A stretch of 64,000 bases of DNA from Onishia taeanensis (GTDB taxonomy: Bacteria > Pseudomonadota > Gammaproteobacteria > Pseudomonadales > Halomonadaceae), in the NCBI RefSeq assembly GCF_900100755.1, contig NZ_FNCI01000004.1, forward strand, positions 250,089 through 314,088, read 5' to 3'. The notes under the pieces were generated by a model. The model saw nothing but the letters and a program-made list of their open reading frames with translations, did no database searches and was not told the origin of the DNA. Below are positions 1-8,534 of this stretch, one piece after another (the first letter of the stretch is position 1; every line of letters begins with the position of its first letter). Made by a program: the position numbers and the translations under genes.

Positions 1-346
1 TCAGCGCCAGGGCACCGACATTATTCATCACCGCCGAGAGCACCAGCACCGTGCCCGTCAGCACAAGCACCTGCCATACCAGCTTCTCGCCGACTTTCAG
101 CGTCTGCTCGGCGATCACATCGACAAGCCCGGATCGCTCGAAGCCACGGCTCAGCACCAGCACCGCCGCCACCGTGATCACCGCCGGGTGGCCGAAGCCC
201 AGGAAGGCCTCATTGGCCGGCACCAGCCCCGTCAGCGTCGTTGCCAACAGAGCCGCCAATGCCACCAGGTCGTAGCGAAAGCGCCCCCAGGCAAAGGCTG
301 CCAATGTCAGGCCAAGAATCAGGAATATCTGGGTACTGTCGGCCAT
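1..346 (-). CDS. SLC13/ArsB-type permease, N-terminal part
   Basis: Reading the minus strand from the ATG at 346 gives 115 codons with no stop before the window edge, so the gene is cut at its C-terminal side. The visible part is almost all hydrophobic segments, with the pattern FGHPAVITVAAVLVLSRG around residues 50-67 and VMNNVGALAL at the edge. Both patterns are typical of the SLC13/divalent anion symporter permeases, in which the MNN motif sits in a re-entrant loop. GGAGGTGAG lies just before the start. The substrate (sulfate, dicarboxylate or other anion) cannot be told from this part. It runs in the same direction as iolB but is separated from it by a terminator. Confidence 0.7.
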   Translation of the reverse strand, partial: MADSTQIFLILGLTLAAFAWGRFRYDLVALAALLATTLTGLVPANEAFLGFGHPAVITVAAVLVLSRGFERSGLVDVIAEQTLKVGEKLVWQVLVLTGTVLVLSAVMNNVGALAL

Positions 347-435
347 GCGTCTCACCTCCCTGTGGCAACACCTCGAGCGGAGCTACTTGGTTAAGAACAC
401 CAGCATGCAGACGAAAAGGCCAGCAACAAGCTCAC

Positions 436-457
436 AAAAACCCGGCCGAAGCCGGGG
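436..457 (-). terminator. Rho-independent terminator after iolB
   Basis: A CCCGGC/GCCGGG stem (441-446 with 451-456) closes a four-base loop, and on the minus strand it is followed by a run of five T. It lies about 50 bases after the iolB stop, so it ends the rpiR-iolG-iolB transcript before the downstream permease gene. Confidence 0.8.
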
Positions 458-509
458 TGCTGATATCAACAGCCAATTGGGAGAAAGCTTACATAACACC
501 CACTAAGGG

Positions 510-1313
510 TCATTGCCTCACGATCCAGTCATGATCCGGGTCGTTCTGAAACTTCCATTCACGCTTGGGACCAGCCATCACATTGAGGTAATAGAGTTCA
601 TAGCCGTGGGGAACCCCGGCCGGATGATAGCCACGCGGCACCATCACGCAGCAGCCGTTCTCCACGCTCATGGTCTCATCAAGAGAGCGATCATCCGTAT
701 AGACGCGCTGGAAAGCGAAGCCCTGGGACGGGTTCAGACGATGGTAATAGGTTTCCTCCAGGCTCGATTCCTGTGGCAGGTTATCGACATCATGCTTATG
801 GGGAGGGTAGCTCGACCAATGGCCTGCCGGGGTATAGACCTCGACCACCAGCAGACTGTCGGCCGGCTCGGAATCCGGCAACACATCCTGAATATGCCGG
901 GTATTGGTGCCGGTGCCTCGGGTGCTGCGCTTGATCTTATCCGGTGTAATAAGGCGTAACCCATGGTTGCCATGCCCGGGTGCGCTGCATACCGCAAGTT
1001 CCATGTCCGTGGTCGCTTCGACCTCGAAACCCACCCCGTTGGGCAGATAAACGGCATAGGGCGGCACCTTCTCGAAGATATCCATGCGCTCACCGATATC
1101 TTCCCAGCGATGCTCGCCGCTGCTGACGGTTGCCTTACCCGAGAGCAATACCAAACAGTGCTCACGATCCCCGGTATGGCCTTCGATGCGCTGACCCTTG
1201 GCGAGCTTATGCACTCGGAAGCCAACGTGATGCCAGCCCGCAGAGGCCGGGGTCACTTCAAGCACTTTGCCCTGCTCATCGGGCTGCTGCGGACGAACCA
1301 GTAACGACGTCAT
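510..1313 (-). CDS. iolB: 5-deoxy-glucuronate isomerase
   Basis: The 267-residue protein belongs to the KduI/IolB cupin family and converts 5-deoxy-D-glucuronate to 5-dehydro-2-deoxy-D-gluconate in the cytoplasm, the step after IolD in myo-inositol breakdown. The HKHD pattern in YPPHKHDVDNLP and the EETYYHRLNP segment fit the family's metal-binding double cupin. The length is normal for IolB. An ATG five codons upstream (1328) is possible, but GAGGTGG stands directly before the ATG at 1313, so that start is preferred. It is the last gene of the minus-strand rpiR-iolG-iolB unit. Confidence 0.93.
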   Translation of the reverse strand: MTSLLVRPQQPDEQGKVLEVTPASAGWHHVGFRVHKLAKGQRIEGHTGDREHCLVLLSGKATVSSGEHRWEDIGERMDIFEKVPPYAVYLPNGVGFEVEATTDMELAVCSAPGHGNHGLRLITPDKIKRSTRGTGTNTRHIQDVLPDSEPADSLLVVEVYTPAGHWSSYPPHKHDVDNLPQESSLEETYYHRLNPSQGFAFQRVYTDDRSLDETMSVENGCCVMVPRGYHPAGVPHGYELYYLNVMAGPKREWKFQNDPDHDWIVRQ

Positions 1314-1359
1314 ATCCACCTCATTCACGTTAATAGTCTTGATTCAGTGGTCGGGGCAT

Positions 1360-2355
1360 TCAGCGAATATCATCCAAGGCAATACGCCGCCCTTCCTTGA
1401 GGGAGCGCTCCGCGGCCTCGGCCAGCCGCAGTGCCTCGAGTCCGTCATGTGCGCTGGTCAAAGGTGCGCGCTGCTGCTGCCAGGCGGTCACGAAATCGTC
1501 GATCTCACGGGCGAAGGCCGCCGCATAGCGCTCAAGGAAGAACCATTGAGGCTTTTCCTCAACCTGTCCGCCCTCGCCGGTGAAGCGCAGCCGGGTTTCG
1601 GTTTCGTTCTGGGCCTGAAGCATGCCACCGCTGCCGAAGGCCTCGATACGCTGGTCATAGCCGTAGCAGGCACGCCGCGAGTTATTGATGTGGCACAGCC
1701 GGCCACTGGCGGTGGTCAAGGTCACCATGGCGGTATCCACATCCCCTGCCTCGCCAATGGCCGGATCGATCAGGCAACTGGCTGTCGCCTGAACAAACGT
1801 AATGGGCTCATCTAACAGCCAACGTGCCATATCGAAGTCGTGAATCATCATGTCGCGGAATAGCCCACCAGACGCCGCCACGTACTCAGCGGGTGGTGGT
1901 AACGGGTCACGGCTGATGATGCTTAGCGTCTCGAGTACGCCAATACGTCCCTCGGCCACTGCCTGCTTGAGCGCCGAGAACTGCGGGTCATGGCGACGGT
2001 TGAAACCGAGCGCACAGGTCACCGGATTTGAGGACAGAACATCCAGCGCCTCGCGAGTACGCGCCAGGTCCAGGGCAATGGGCTTCTCACAGAGCACTGC
2101 CTTGCCCGACTGGGCCGCCTGCTCAAAATACTCCGCATGGGTCGGCGTGCTAGAGGCGATCAGCACTGCATCGATGGTCTCGTCGGCGAAGATGGCCTCC
2201 GTACTCATGGCCTGACTGCTATAGGTCAACGCCAGCGCCTCGGCGGCCTCATGCCGGAAGTCGGCGATAGCGGCAAGCTTCACCCCGGGATGGGCGGTGA
2301 TAGCCTGGGCATGAACCTGGCCAATACGGCCGGCTCCGATCAGGGCGAGTTGCAT
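1360..2355 (-). CDS. iolG: myo-inositol 2-dehydrogenase
   Basis: This 331-residue Gfo/Idh/MocA oxidoreductase has the N-terminal nucleotide-binding pattern IGAGRIGQVHA (about residues 6-16) and the family motif CEKPIALD near residue 93, whose lysine is part of the active site. It oxidises myo-inositol to scyllo-inosose (2-keto-myo-inositol) with NAD, the first catabolic step. AGGAGACATCT precedes the ATG. It sits between the RpiR regulator and iolB in one minus-strand unit. The locus has a second family member on the opposite strand (6472-7602); this copy is the better IolG because of its length and its position next to iolB. Confidence 0.88.
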   Translation of the reverse strand: MQLALIGAGRIGQVHAQAITAHPGVKLAAIADFRHEAAEALALTYSSQAMSTEAIFADETIDAVLIASSTPTHAEYFEQAAQSGKAVLCEKPIALDLARTREALDVLSSNPVTCALGFNRRHDPQFSALKQAVAEGRIGVLETLSIISRDPLPPPAEYVAASGGLFRDMMIHDFDMARWLLDEPITFVQATASCLIDPAIGEAGDVDTAMVTLTTASGRLCHINNSRRACYGYDQRIEAFGSGGMLQAQNETETRLRFTGEGGQVEEKPQWFFLERYAAAFAREIDDFVTAWQQQRAPLTSAHDGLEALRLAEAAERSLKEGRRIALDDIR

Positions 2356-2422
2356 AGATGTCTCCTAGTTGTCGCTTCTTGTTAGTGAACTGACTGCAGC
2401 TGATTGAAGGCTCGCTGGTGCC

Positions 2423-3280
2423 TCAAGCATCCGATGCCGACGAGCTTTCGCCGGCTTCAAGCCCTTGGTCCTGACGAATGCCCAACGAGATCGCCAGGGT
2501 TTGCGTCAAGCACAGAGAGGCCGTCAGCCCTCGGAAACTCTTGACCTCTGCCTCGTGGACGATGAGTGCCACATCCGCCAGGCGCGCTAGGGGGCTCAAG
2601 CTGGAATCCGTGATGACCACCAGGGGAATACCGCGTTCCTTCGCCTCGGCTGCGGCATCCTGTGACTCCTGCGCGTAAGGGGAATAGCTCACCAGCAGAA
2701 GGGCGTCGCTGGCACCGATAGAGCGTATCTGCTCTCGAAACATGCCGCCCTGGCCATTAATCAGAAAGGCACGCTTTTCGATGTGATGCAGGGCGTAAGT
2801 GAGATAGCTGGCCACCACAAAGCTGCGTCTTGCCCCCATTACGTGAACCGCCTGCGCCTTTTCGAGCAGGTCAAGGGCTTGTTCAAGATCTTTTGGGTTG
2901 ATCCGCCCGGGTAACTCCTCAAGCACTTCGCGATTGGCATCAGCGAACTCCCACAGCAGCTGGGTGCTATCCGGGGTCTCGCCGGTAGCCGAACGCACCG
3001 CACGGATGCGTTCGGCATAGTTCGGCAATTCATTCATCAGTCGGCCCCGAAAGAGCTGCTGCATCTCCGAGAATCCCGTAAAGCCGAAGCTGTTGGCGAA
3101 GCGAATCAATGTCGAGGGCGTCACATCGGCTTGCTCGGCGAGCTTGGCCACTGTGGCGAAGGCCACCTCCTGGGGATGATCGAGCAGGAAGCGCGCCGTC
3201 TGTTGCAGCCGGCGGCTCAACGTGGGGTAGTCCCGCCCAATGCGGGCCTCGAGTTCGGTGAAATCCTGAGGGGTCGTCAT
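2423..3280 (-). CDS. RpiR-family regulator of the inositol locus
   Basis: The 285-residue protein has an N-terminal RpiR-type helix-turn-helix (about residues 1-80, including VTPSTLIRFANSFGF) and a C-terminal SIS sugar-phosphate-binding domain (about 130-260, with VMGARRSFVVASYL and VSYSPYAQESQDAA). Such regulators bind a phosphorylated sugar or inositol intermediate and repress the catabolic genes. It is the first gene of the unit that includes iolG and iolB and faces the importer gene across a 220-base intergenic region with two identical-arm dyads. The role as IolR equivalent is inferred from position and domain type. AGGAATAGGGACCC precedes the ATG. Confidence 0.88.
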   Translation of the reverse strand: MTTPQDFTELEARIGRDYPTLSRRLQQTARFLLDHPQEVAFATVAKLAEQADVTPSTLIRFANSFGFTGFSEMQQLFRGRLMNELPNYAERIRAVRSATGETPDSTQLLWEFADANREVLEELPGRINPKDLEQALDLLEKAQAVHVMGARRSFVVASYLTYALHHIEKRAFLINGQGGMFREQIRSIGASDALLLVSYSPYAQESQDAAAEAKERGIPLVVITDSSLSPLARLADVALIVHEAEVKSFRGLTASLCLTQTLAISLGIRQDQGLEAGESSSASDA

Positions 3281-3360
3281 GGGTCCCTATTCCTGCGCTA
3301 GCCAGCTCCCCCAGAGGAAACCGGCATGATGAATCGATGCTGTGGTAAGCCTAGCCTTTG

Positions 3361-3376
3361 TGGAACAAATATTCCA
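3361..3376. promoter_or_regulatory. candidate IolR-type operator, site 1
   Basis: The sequence is a perfect TGGAA-N6-TTCCA dyad. GGAA-N6-TTCC is the published recognition pattern of the RpiR-type IolR of rhizobia, and the adjacent gene encodes an RpiR-type regulator. It lies in the divergent promoter region between the regulator and the importer genes. Confidence 0.7.
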
Positions 3377-3420
3377 AACATACCAAAGTATAAAACATTT
3401 AATTTGCTGAATGATGAAAA

Positions 3421-3436
3421 TGGAATCTATATTCCA
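3421..3436. promoter_or_regulatory. candidate IolR-type operator, site 2
   Basis: This is a second perfect TGGAA-N6-TTCCA dyad, exactly 60 bp from the first (about six helical turns). Even phasing suits two dimers on one DNA face or a loop. It lies about 70 bases before the importer start at 3504. Confidence 0.7.
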
Positions 3437-3503
3437 AACGGGGTCGGCAAAGACCGGCCGTGATGCGAATTACAACGAAAAAAGCAAAGAGGACCTCTTC
3501 ACC

Positions 3504-4439
3504 ATGCCACGACTCAGCAAACTTCTTATCGCCTCAGCGGCTACCGCCACCATGATGAGCGGTATCGCTCATGCCGATGCTAACCGTTTCGTCATGGTCA
3601 CCCATGGCATCCCGTCAGATCCCTTCTGGACAGTGGTCAAGAACGGCGCAGAGGCCGCTGCAGAAGAGGTCGGTGCAACAGTCGAGTATCGCGCGCCCTC
3701 TACCTTCGATATGGCCAAGATGCAGCAACTGGCACAGGCCGCGGTGGCCTCCAATCCGGATGGCCTGATCATTTCCTTCACCGATGAAGATGCCCTGGGA
3801 AAGGTGGTTCAAGACGCCACTGACAACGGCATTCCCGTCATCACCATCAACTCGGGTGGCGATGTAGCTGCTCAGTACGGGGCCAGGCTGCACATTGGGC
3901 AGAGTGAATATGAGGCAGGCAAACAGGCTGCCGAACGCATGCAAGAGATGGGCGTCGAGAGCGGGCTTTGCGTTAACCACGAACAGGGTAACCAAGGGCT
4001 CGACCAGCGCTGTAACGGTTTCATCGATGGATTCGACGGTAATGCCGATCAGTTGGCCACCAGCTATGACCCGGTAGAGATCCGCAACGCCATCATGGCC
4101 TACCTGAACCAACACCGTGATATTGGCGGCATTCTTACCCTAGGCTCACTGGCAGCCGATCCGATGATGAAAGCCATGCGCGAACAGGGTGCCACCGACA
4201 TGTTCGTGCTGGGTACTTTTGATCTCTCTCCCAGCATCCTCGAGTCCATCAACCAGGGTGAACTCGACTTTGCCATCGACCAGCAGCAGTACCTGCAAGG
4301 CTATCTCCCCGTCATCTTCCTCAATCAGTACGCCAAGAATGGTCTCTTGCCCGCAGGCGACGTGCCCACTGGGCCTAGCTTCGTCACCCAGGAAAACGCC
4401 AGCCAGGTCATAGAGCTGAGCCAGCAAGGCATTCGGTGA
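3504..4439 (+). CDS. sugar/inositol ABC transporter, periplasmic binding protein
   Basis: The protein (311 residues from the ATG at 3504) starts with a signal peptide ending near GIAHADA and continues as a type-1 periplasmic binding fold of the ribose/fructose/inositol group, with VTHGIPSDPFWTVVKNGAEA and SNPDGLIISFTDEDAL. An in-frame ATG at 3411 would add 31 polar residues before the signal sequence and overlap the second operator, so 3504 is preferred; AGAGGA lies upstream. It is the first gene of the plus-strand importer unit inside the inositol locus, so myo-inositol or a relative is the likely ligand. That ligand assignment is from context. Confidence 0.85.
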   Translation: MPRLSKLLIASAATATMMSGIAHADANRFVMVTHGIPSDPFWTVVKNGAEAAAEEVGATVEYRAPSTFDMAKMQQLAQAAVASNPDGLIISFTDEDALGKVVQDATDNGIPVITINSGGDVAAQYGARLHIGQSEYEAGKQAAERMQEMGVESGLCVNHEQGNQGLDQRCNGFIDGFDGNADQLATSYDPVEIRNAIMAYLNQHRDIGGILTLGSLAADPMMKAMREQGATDMFVLGTFDLSPSILESINQGELDFAIDQQQYLQGYLPVIFLNQYAKNGLLPAGDVPTGPSFVTQENASQVIELSQQGIR

Positions 4440-4491
4440 TCATCCGCCAACCAGAAGGGCCCGGACACTCGGGCCCTGGGAGTCGAACAGT

Positions 4492-5622
4492 ATGAATTCC
4501 AATCCATCTCCACAGGCCACAAGCGCAGCGGAAGAGCCGCAGGATGAGCGCCTGCGGCAACTTCCCTTCTGGAAACTAGCGCTGAGCCGCCCCGAATTTG
4601 GTGCCCTGGCCGGCACGGTTCTGGTCCTTGCCTTCTTCCTCGTTGCCGCCAGCGGTTCCGGTATGTTCACACCATCCGGTATCGTCAATTTCCTCGAAGT
4701 GGCCGCTCAGTTGGGCATTCTCGCCACCGCTGCCGCGCTGTTAATGATCGGCGGAGAATTCGACCTGTCCATCGGGTCGATGATCGGACTGGCCGGCATC
4801 CTGATCGCCATTCCCGCCGTGCAGTTCGGCTGGCCACTGTGGGCGGCCATCATTCTGGCTTTCGCCTGTGCAGGACTGGTGGGCTGGATCAATGGATACT
4901 TGGTCAACCGCACCGGGCTTCCCTCTTTTATCGTCACTCTCGGCTTCCTGTTCATTCTGCGCGGGCTGGCTATCGGCATCAGCCGTCTATTGACCGGACG
5001 TACGCAGATCGGCGGCGTCCAGGACCATATCCCCGGTGACTGGTTCGCCTCTCTCTTCTCAGGCGAGGTGGGCACGAGCTTGTTCAGTTGGATGGCGTCA
5101 CAGGGCTGGATCGCCACCAACTTCGCTGGCAACCCCGCGGTCACGGGAATACCGGTTTCCATCGTCTGGTGGCTGGGACTGACCGCCGTGGCGACCTGGG
5201 TGCTGCTGTTCACGCCCTACGGCAATTGGATCTTCGCCAGCGGCGGTGATGCCAATGCGGCGCGCAATTCAGGGGTGCCAGTGCATCGGGTCAAGATATC
5301 CCTGTTCATCTTCACCGCTTTCTCGGCAACGATCTTTGCTTGCCTGCAGGTAATGGATACCGGCTCGGCGGACACCATTCGCGGTTTGCTAAAAGAACTC
5401 GAAGCAATCATTGCCGTGGTCATAGGCGGCGCCCTGCTCACCGGCGGCTATGGCTCGGCAATCGGCGCAGCACTGGGGGCTCTGATCTTCGGCCTGGTGC
5501 AGATGGGGATCTTCTACACCGGGGTTAACACCGACTGGTTCAAGGTATTCCTCGGCGTGATGCTGCTGGTAGCCGTGCTGTTCAACAACTTTATGCGCAA
5601 GAAGGCGATGGAGGCCAAGTGA
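4492..5622 (+). CDS. sugar/inositol ABC transporter, permease
   Basis: The 376-residue inner-membrane protein belongs to the RbsC/FrcC permease family. It has about ten hydrophobic segments and the family patterns [18 protein letters not shown] (about 84-101) and [18 protein letters not shown] (about 310-327). A polar cytoplasmic N-terminus of about 35 residues precedes the first membrane segment. It follows the binding protein by about 50 bases and is followed by the ATPase gene after a single base, so the three are one transcript. It forms the channel of the importer. Confidence 0.9.
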   Translation: MNSNPSPQATSAAEEPQDERLRQLPFWKLALSRPEFGALAGTVLVLAFFLVAASGSGMFTPSGIVNFLEVAAQLGILATAAALLMIGGEFDLSIGSMIGLAGILIAIPAVQFGWPLWAAIILAFACAGLVGWINGYLVNRTGLPSFIVTLGFLFILRGLAIGISRLLTGRTQIGGVQDHIPGDWFASLFSGEVGTSLFSWMASQGWIATNFAGNPAVTGIPVSIVWWLGLTAVATWVLLFTPYGNWIFASGGDANAARNSGVPVHRVKISLFIFTAFSATIFACLQVMDTGSADTIRGLLKELEAIIAVVIGGALLTGGYGSAIGAALGALIFGLVQMGIFYTGVNTDWFKVFLGVMLLVAVLFNNFMRKKAMEAK

Positions 5623-5623
5623 G

Positions 5624-6439
5624 ATGACAGAACTCAAGCCGATGATCGAGATGCGCAACGTCAGCAAGCACTTCGGCAGCGTGATCGCCCTGAGCGATAT
5701 CTCGTTGAAGGTCCATTCCGGTGAGGTGATGTGCCTGCTAGGCGATAACGGCGCCGGCAAGTCCACGCTGATCAAGACCCTGTCTGGGGTGCACAAGCCT
5801 ACCCACGGCGAGATGCTTTTAGACGGCAAACCCGTGCGTTTCAAGTCCCCCGCCTATGCGCTTGATGCGGGTATTGCCACCGTATTTCAGGACCTGGCAA
5901 TGATTCCGCTGATGTCGATCACCCGCAACTTCTTCATGGGCCGAGAGCCCACCGTGGGCTGGGGTCCCATGAAACGCATTGACTGGAAATATGCCGACCG
6001 CATCGCCAAGCAAGAGATGGCCAAAATCGGCATCGACGTACGAGACCCAGGCCAGCCGGTGGGCACCCTATCCGGCGGCGAGCGTCAGTGCGTGGCCATC
6101 GCTCGAGCAGTGTACTTCGGTGCCAAAGTGTTGATTCTCGACGAGCCGACCTCGGCACTGGGTGTGAAGCAAGCCTCAGTGGTACTCCGCTACATCGCCA
6201 AGGCTCGCGCCGATGGCCTGGCAGTGATCTTCATTACCCATAACGTCCATCACGCCTATCCGGTCGCTAATGCTTTCACCCTGCTCAAGCGCGGCGGCAG
6301 CCTCGGTTCCTTCCGCAAGGAGGAGATCACCCGCGAGGAGGTCCTCAACATGATGGCGGGCGGCGCCGAACTCGAGAGCCTAGATGCCGAACTGGCCGAA
6401 TTTCAGCGCAGCGACCAGCAGCAAAGCCAGGTTGCCTGA
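5624..6439 (+). CDS. sugar/inositol ABC transporter, ATP-binding subunit
   Basis: This 271-residue protein has a single nucleotide-binding domain: Walker [10 protein letters not shown], signature LSGGERQ, Walker [13 protein letters not shown] and the switch histidine in IFITHNVHH. RbsA-type importers usually have a fused double domain of about 500 residues. A single domain fits the FrcA-like branch and would act as a homodimer under the permease. The start is one base after the permease stop, so translation is probably coupled. Confidence 0.9.
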   Translation: MTELKPMIEMRNVSKHFGSVIALSDISLKVHSGEVMCLLGDNGAGKSTLIKTLSGVHKPTHGEMLLDGKPVRFKSPAYALDAGIATVFQDLAMIPLMSITRNFFMGREPTVGWGPMKRIDWKYADRIAKQEMAKIGIDVRDPGQPVGTLSGGERQCVAIARAVYFGAKVLILDEPTSALGVKQASVVLRYIAKARADGLAVIFITHNVHHAYPVANAFTLLKRGGSLGSFRKEEITREEVLNMMAGGAELESLDAELAEFQRSDQQQSQVA

Positions 6440-6471
6440 ACGCAGCCGAAGTGCCTGACACGGAGAACGCC

Positions 6472-7602
6472 ATGACATCCCTGCACATCGGACTGATCGG
6501 CACCGGCTACATGGGCAAGGCTCATGCCATTGCCCTGCACGCCGCACCCCGGGTGTTCGATCTGCCCGCGACACCGGTTTGCGAGCTGCTCGCCGAGGTC
6601 GACGAGACGCTTGCGGTCCGCAAGGCAAGTGAACTGGGCTTCGCTCGCGCCACCGGCAACTGGCATGAGCTAGTAGCCGACTCCAGGGTCGACGTGGTGG
6701 ACATCTGCGCGCCGAACTTCCTGCACAAGGAAATGGCCCTCGCCGCCATCGCCGCGGGCAAGCATGTGTATCTGGAAAAACCCATGGCCCTGAATGACGC
6801 CGACGCTGCCGAGATGGTCGCGGCGGCAGAGCGCGCCGGCGTCAAAACACTGGTCGGCTTCAACTACGTGCGCAATCCCGCCACCCAGCTGGCCCGAGAG
6901 ATCATCGCCAACGGCGAGATTGGAGAAGTCATCCACTTTCGTGGCCGCCACAACGAGGATTACCTTGCCGACCCGGCCAAGCCTCACGACTGGCATACCT
7001 TCCGTGAAACCGCAGGTGCTGGCGCCTTAGGCGATTTGGGTTCTCACATCCTGCACATGGCCGAATACCTCACAGGGCGCACTATCAAAAGGGTCTGCGG
7101 CCAACTCCAAACCGTGATCACAGAACGCTCCCTGGCGAATGGTAGTGGCATGCGACCGGTCGAGAACGATGACCATGCCCAAGCACTACTGCACTTCGAC
7201 AACGGCCTGATAGGCAGCATCGAGACTTCACGTGTCGCCTCGGGCCGCAAGATGGGGCTGGCCTACACAGTTACCGGCACCAAGGGCGCTATCACTTTCG
7301 ATCAAGAGCGTATGAGCGAACTAAAGCTCTATCAGCAGGAAGGCCCGAGCGGACGTCGAGGCTTTCGCACCCTGCTGGCTGGCCCGGATCACCCCGACTA
7401 CGCCGCCTTCTGTCCGGCCGCCGGGCATGGGCTTGGCTACAACGACCAGAAGATCATCGAGATCCGCGACCTGATCGAAGGACTGACCGGTCGCAGGCCG
7501 CTCTCTCCCGATTTCCGGCAGGCCAGGCGGATCAACACACTGATCGAGGCCATCGAGCGCTCGCATCACGACGGTAACTGGGTGGAGCTCGCGGACGCCT
7601 GA
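6472..7602 (+). CDS. Gfo/Idh/MocA oxidoreductase of the inositol locus
   Basis: The protein (376 residues from the ATG at 6472, GGAG upstream) has the Rossmann pattern IGLIGTGYMGKAHA, the active-site motif YLEKPMALN and the GGxH-like catalytic segment GDLGSHILHMAEYL. It is longer than IolG and belongs to a different branch. Known second enzymes of this family in inositol loci act on scyllo-inositol, scyllo-inosose or other inositol isomers, so it probably widens the substrate range. The substrate is not deducible here. An upstream ATG at 6451 is possible but has no ribosome site. It follows the importer genes in the same direction. Confidence 0.75.
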   Translation: MTSLHIGLIGTGYMGKAHAIALHAAPRVFDLPATPVCELLAEVDETLAVRKASELGFARATGNWHELVADSRVDVVDICAPNFLHKEMALAAIAAGKHVYLEKPMALNDADAAEMVAAAERAGVKTLVGFNYVRNPATQLAREIIANGEIGEVIHFRGRHNEDYLADPAKPHDWHTFRETAGAGALGDLGSHILHMAEYLTGRTIKRVCGQLQTVITERSLANGSGMRPVENDDHAQALLHFDNGLIGSIETSRVASGRKMGLAYTVTGTKGAITFDQERMSELKLYQQEGPSGRRGFRTLLAGPDHPDYAAFCPAAGHGLGYNDQKIIEIRDLIEGLTGRRPLSPDFRQARRINTLIEAIERSHHDGNWVELADA

Positions 7603-7645
7603 TCCATCAGGCTTCGACCCACTTCATATGACGAGAGCACGCGCG

Positions 7646-8449
7646 ATGAATCAACACACAAGTATCTGTCCCTTCACTCTGGCCGCCTGTGCCGAAATGC
7701 TCTTTCGCGACCTGCCTATTGTAGAGCGGGTGCGCAAGCTCGATGCAATGGGCTTCCAGGTGGAGATCTGGGACTGGACGCGCCACAACATCGATGCTCT
7801 GGCCAACACAGGCGCTACCTTTTCCTCCATGACCGGCTATATCGAGGGCACCCTTGGCGACAAGGAAGGCGCCGACCGCCTAGTCGAAACGGCCAAGGAA
7901 TCCATCGCGGTAGCCAAGCGACTGGGCATTCCCCGCCTCAATCTGCATGGCACCGGCCTCAATGGAAAAGGCCTTCCGCTCAAGCCCAGCGACCGGATCA
8001 CGGGCGCCATGTGGATTTGCGCCCACGACACCCTGACCCGCCTAGCCGACCTGGGTCGGCAGCATGACGTCACCTTCGTGCTCGAGAACCTCAATACACA
8101 AGTCGACCACCCCGGCGTGCCCTTCGCCCGCGCCGAGGACGTGCTGGAGCTGGTCGCGAACGTCGATCGTCCCGAGGTGCGGATCATGCTGGATCTCTAC
8201 CACGCGCAGATCGGTGAGGGGAACCTGATCGAGCTCGTGCATCGCTGTGGACCCTATATCGGCGAGATCCAGGTCGCCGACGTCCCCGGGCGCTTCGAGC
8301 CCGGCAGCGGCGAGATCCACTACCCCGCCATTGCGCGCGCCCTCGACAGGATGGGCTACCGGGGCACCGTTGGCTTCGAGGGATGGGCCTCGGGTGACGA
8401 CACGTCCGCCCTCAGGCGCTTCAGGGATACCTTCACTTTTCACCATTGA
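7646..8449 (+). CDS. hydroxypyruvate isomerase-like TIM-barrel protein
   Basis: The 267-residue protein is a xylose-isomerase-like TIM barrel. It has the patterns VLENLNTQVDHPG (metal-binding Glu), IMLDLYHAQIGEGNL, IGEIQVADVPGR and GSGEIHYPAIARAL, which are characteristic of the hydroxypyruvate isomerase/Hyi group. In inositol loci such proteins are called IolI- or IolH-like and isomerise or epimerise keto-inositols. The family match is clear but the exact reaction is open. An in-frame ATG at 7628 is the other possible start; neither has a strong ribosome site. Confidence 0.75.
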   Translation: MNQHTSICPFTLAACAEMLFRDLPIVERVRKLDAMGFQVEIWDWTRHNIDALANTGATFSSMTGYIEGTLGDKEGADRLVETAKESIAVAKRLGIPRLNLHGTGLNGKGLPLKPSDRITGAMWICAHDTLTRLADLGRQHDVTFVLENLNTQVDHPGVPFARAEDVLELVANVDRPEVRIMLDLYHAQIGEGNLIELVHRCGPYIGEIQVADVPGRFEPGSGEIHYPAIARALDRMGYRGTVGFEGWASGDDTSALRRFRDTFTFHH

Positions 8450-8534
8450 ACTATACATGCGCCGTAGCGCCTAGCGAGGCCCATGGCCTTCCCCACGCAT
8501 CGGCAAGACGTCATCGGCGACGCGGAGAAACGAT

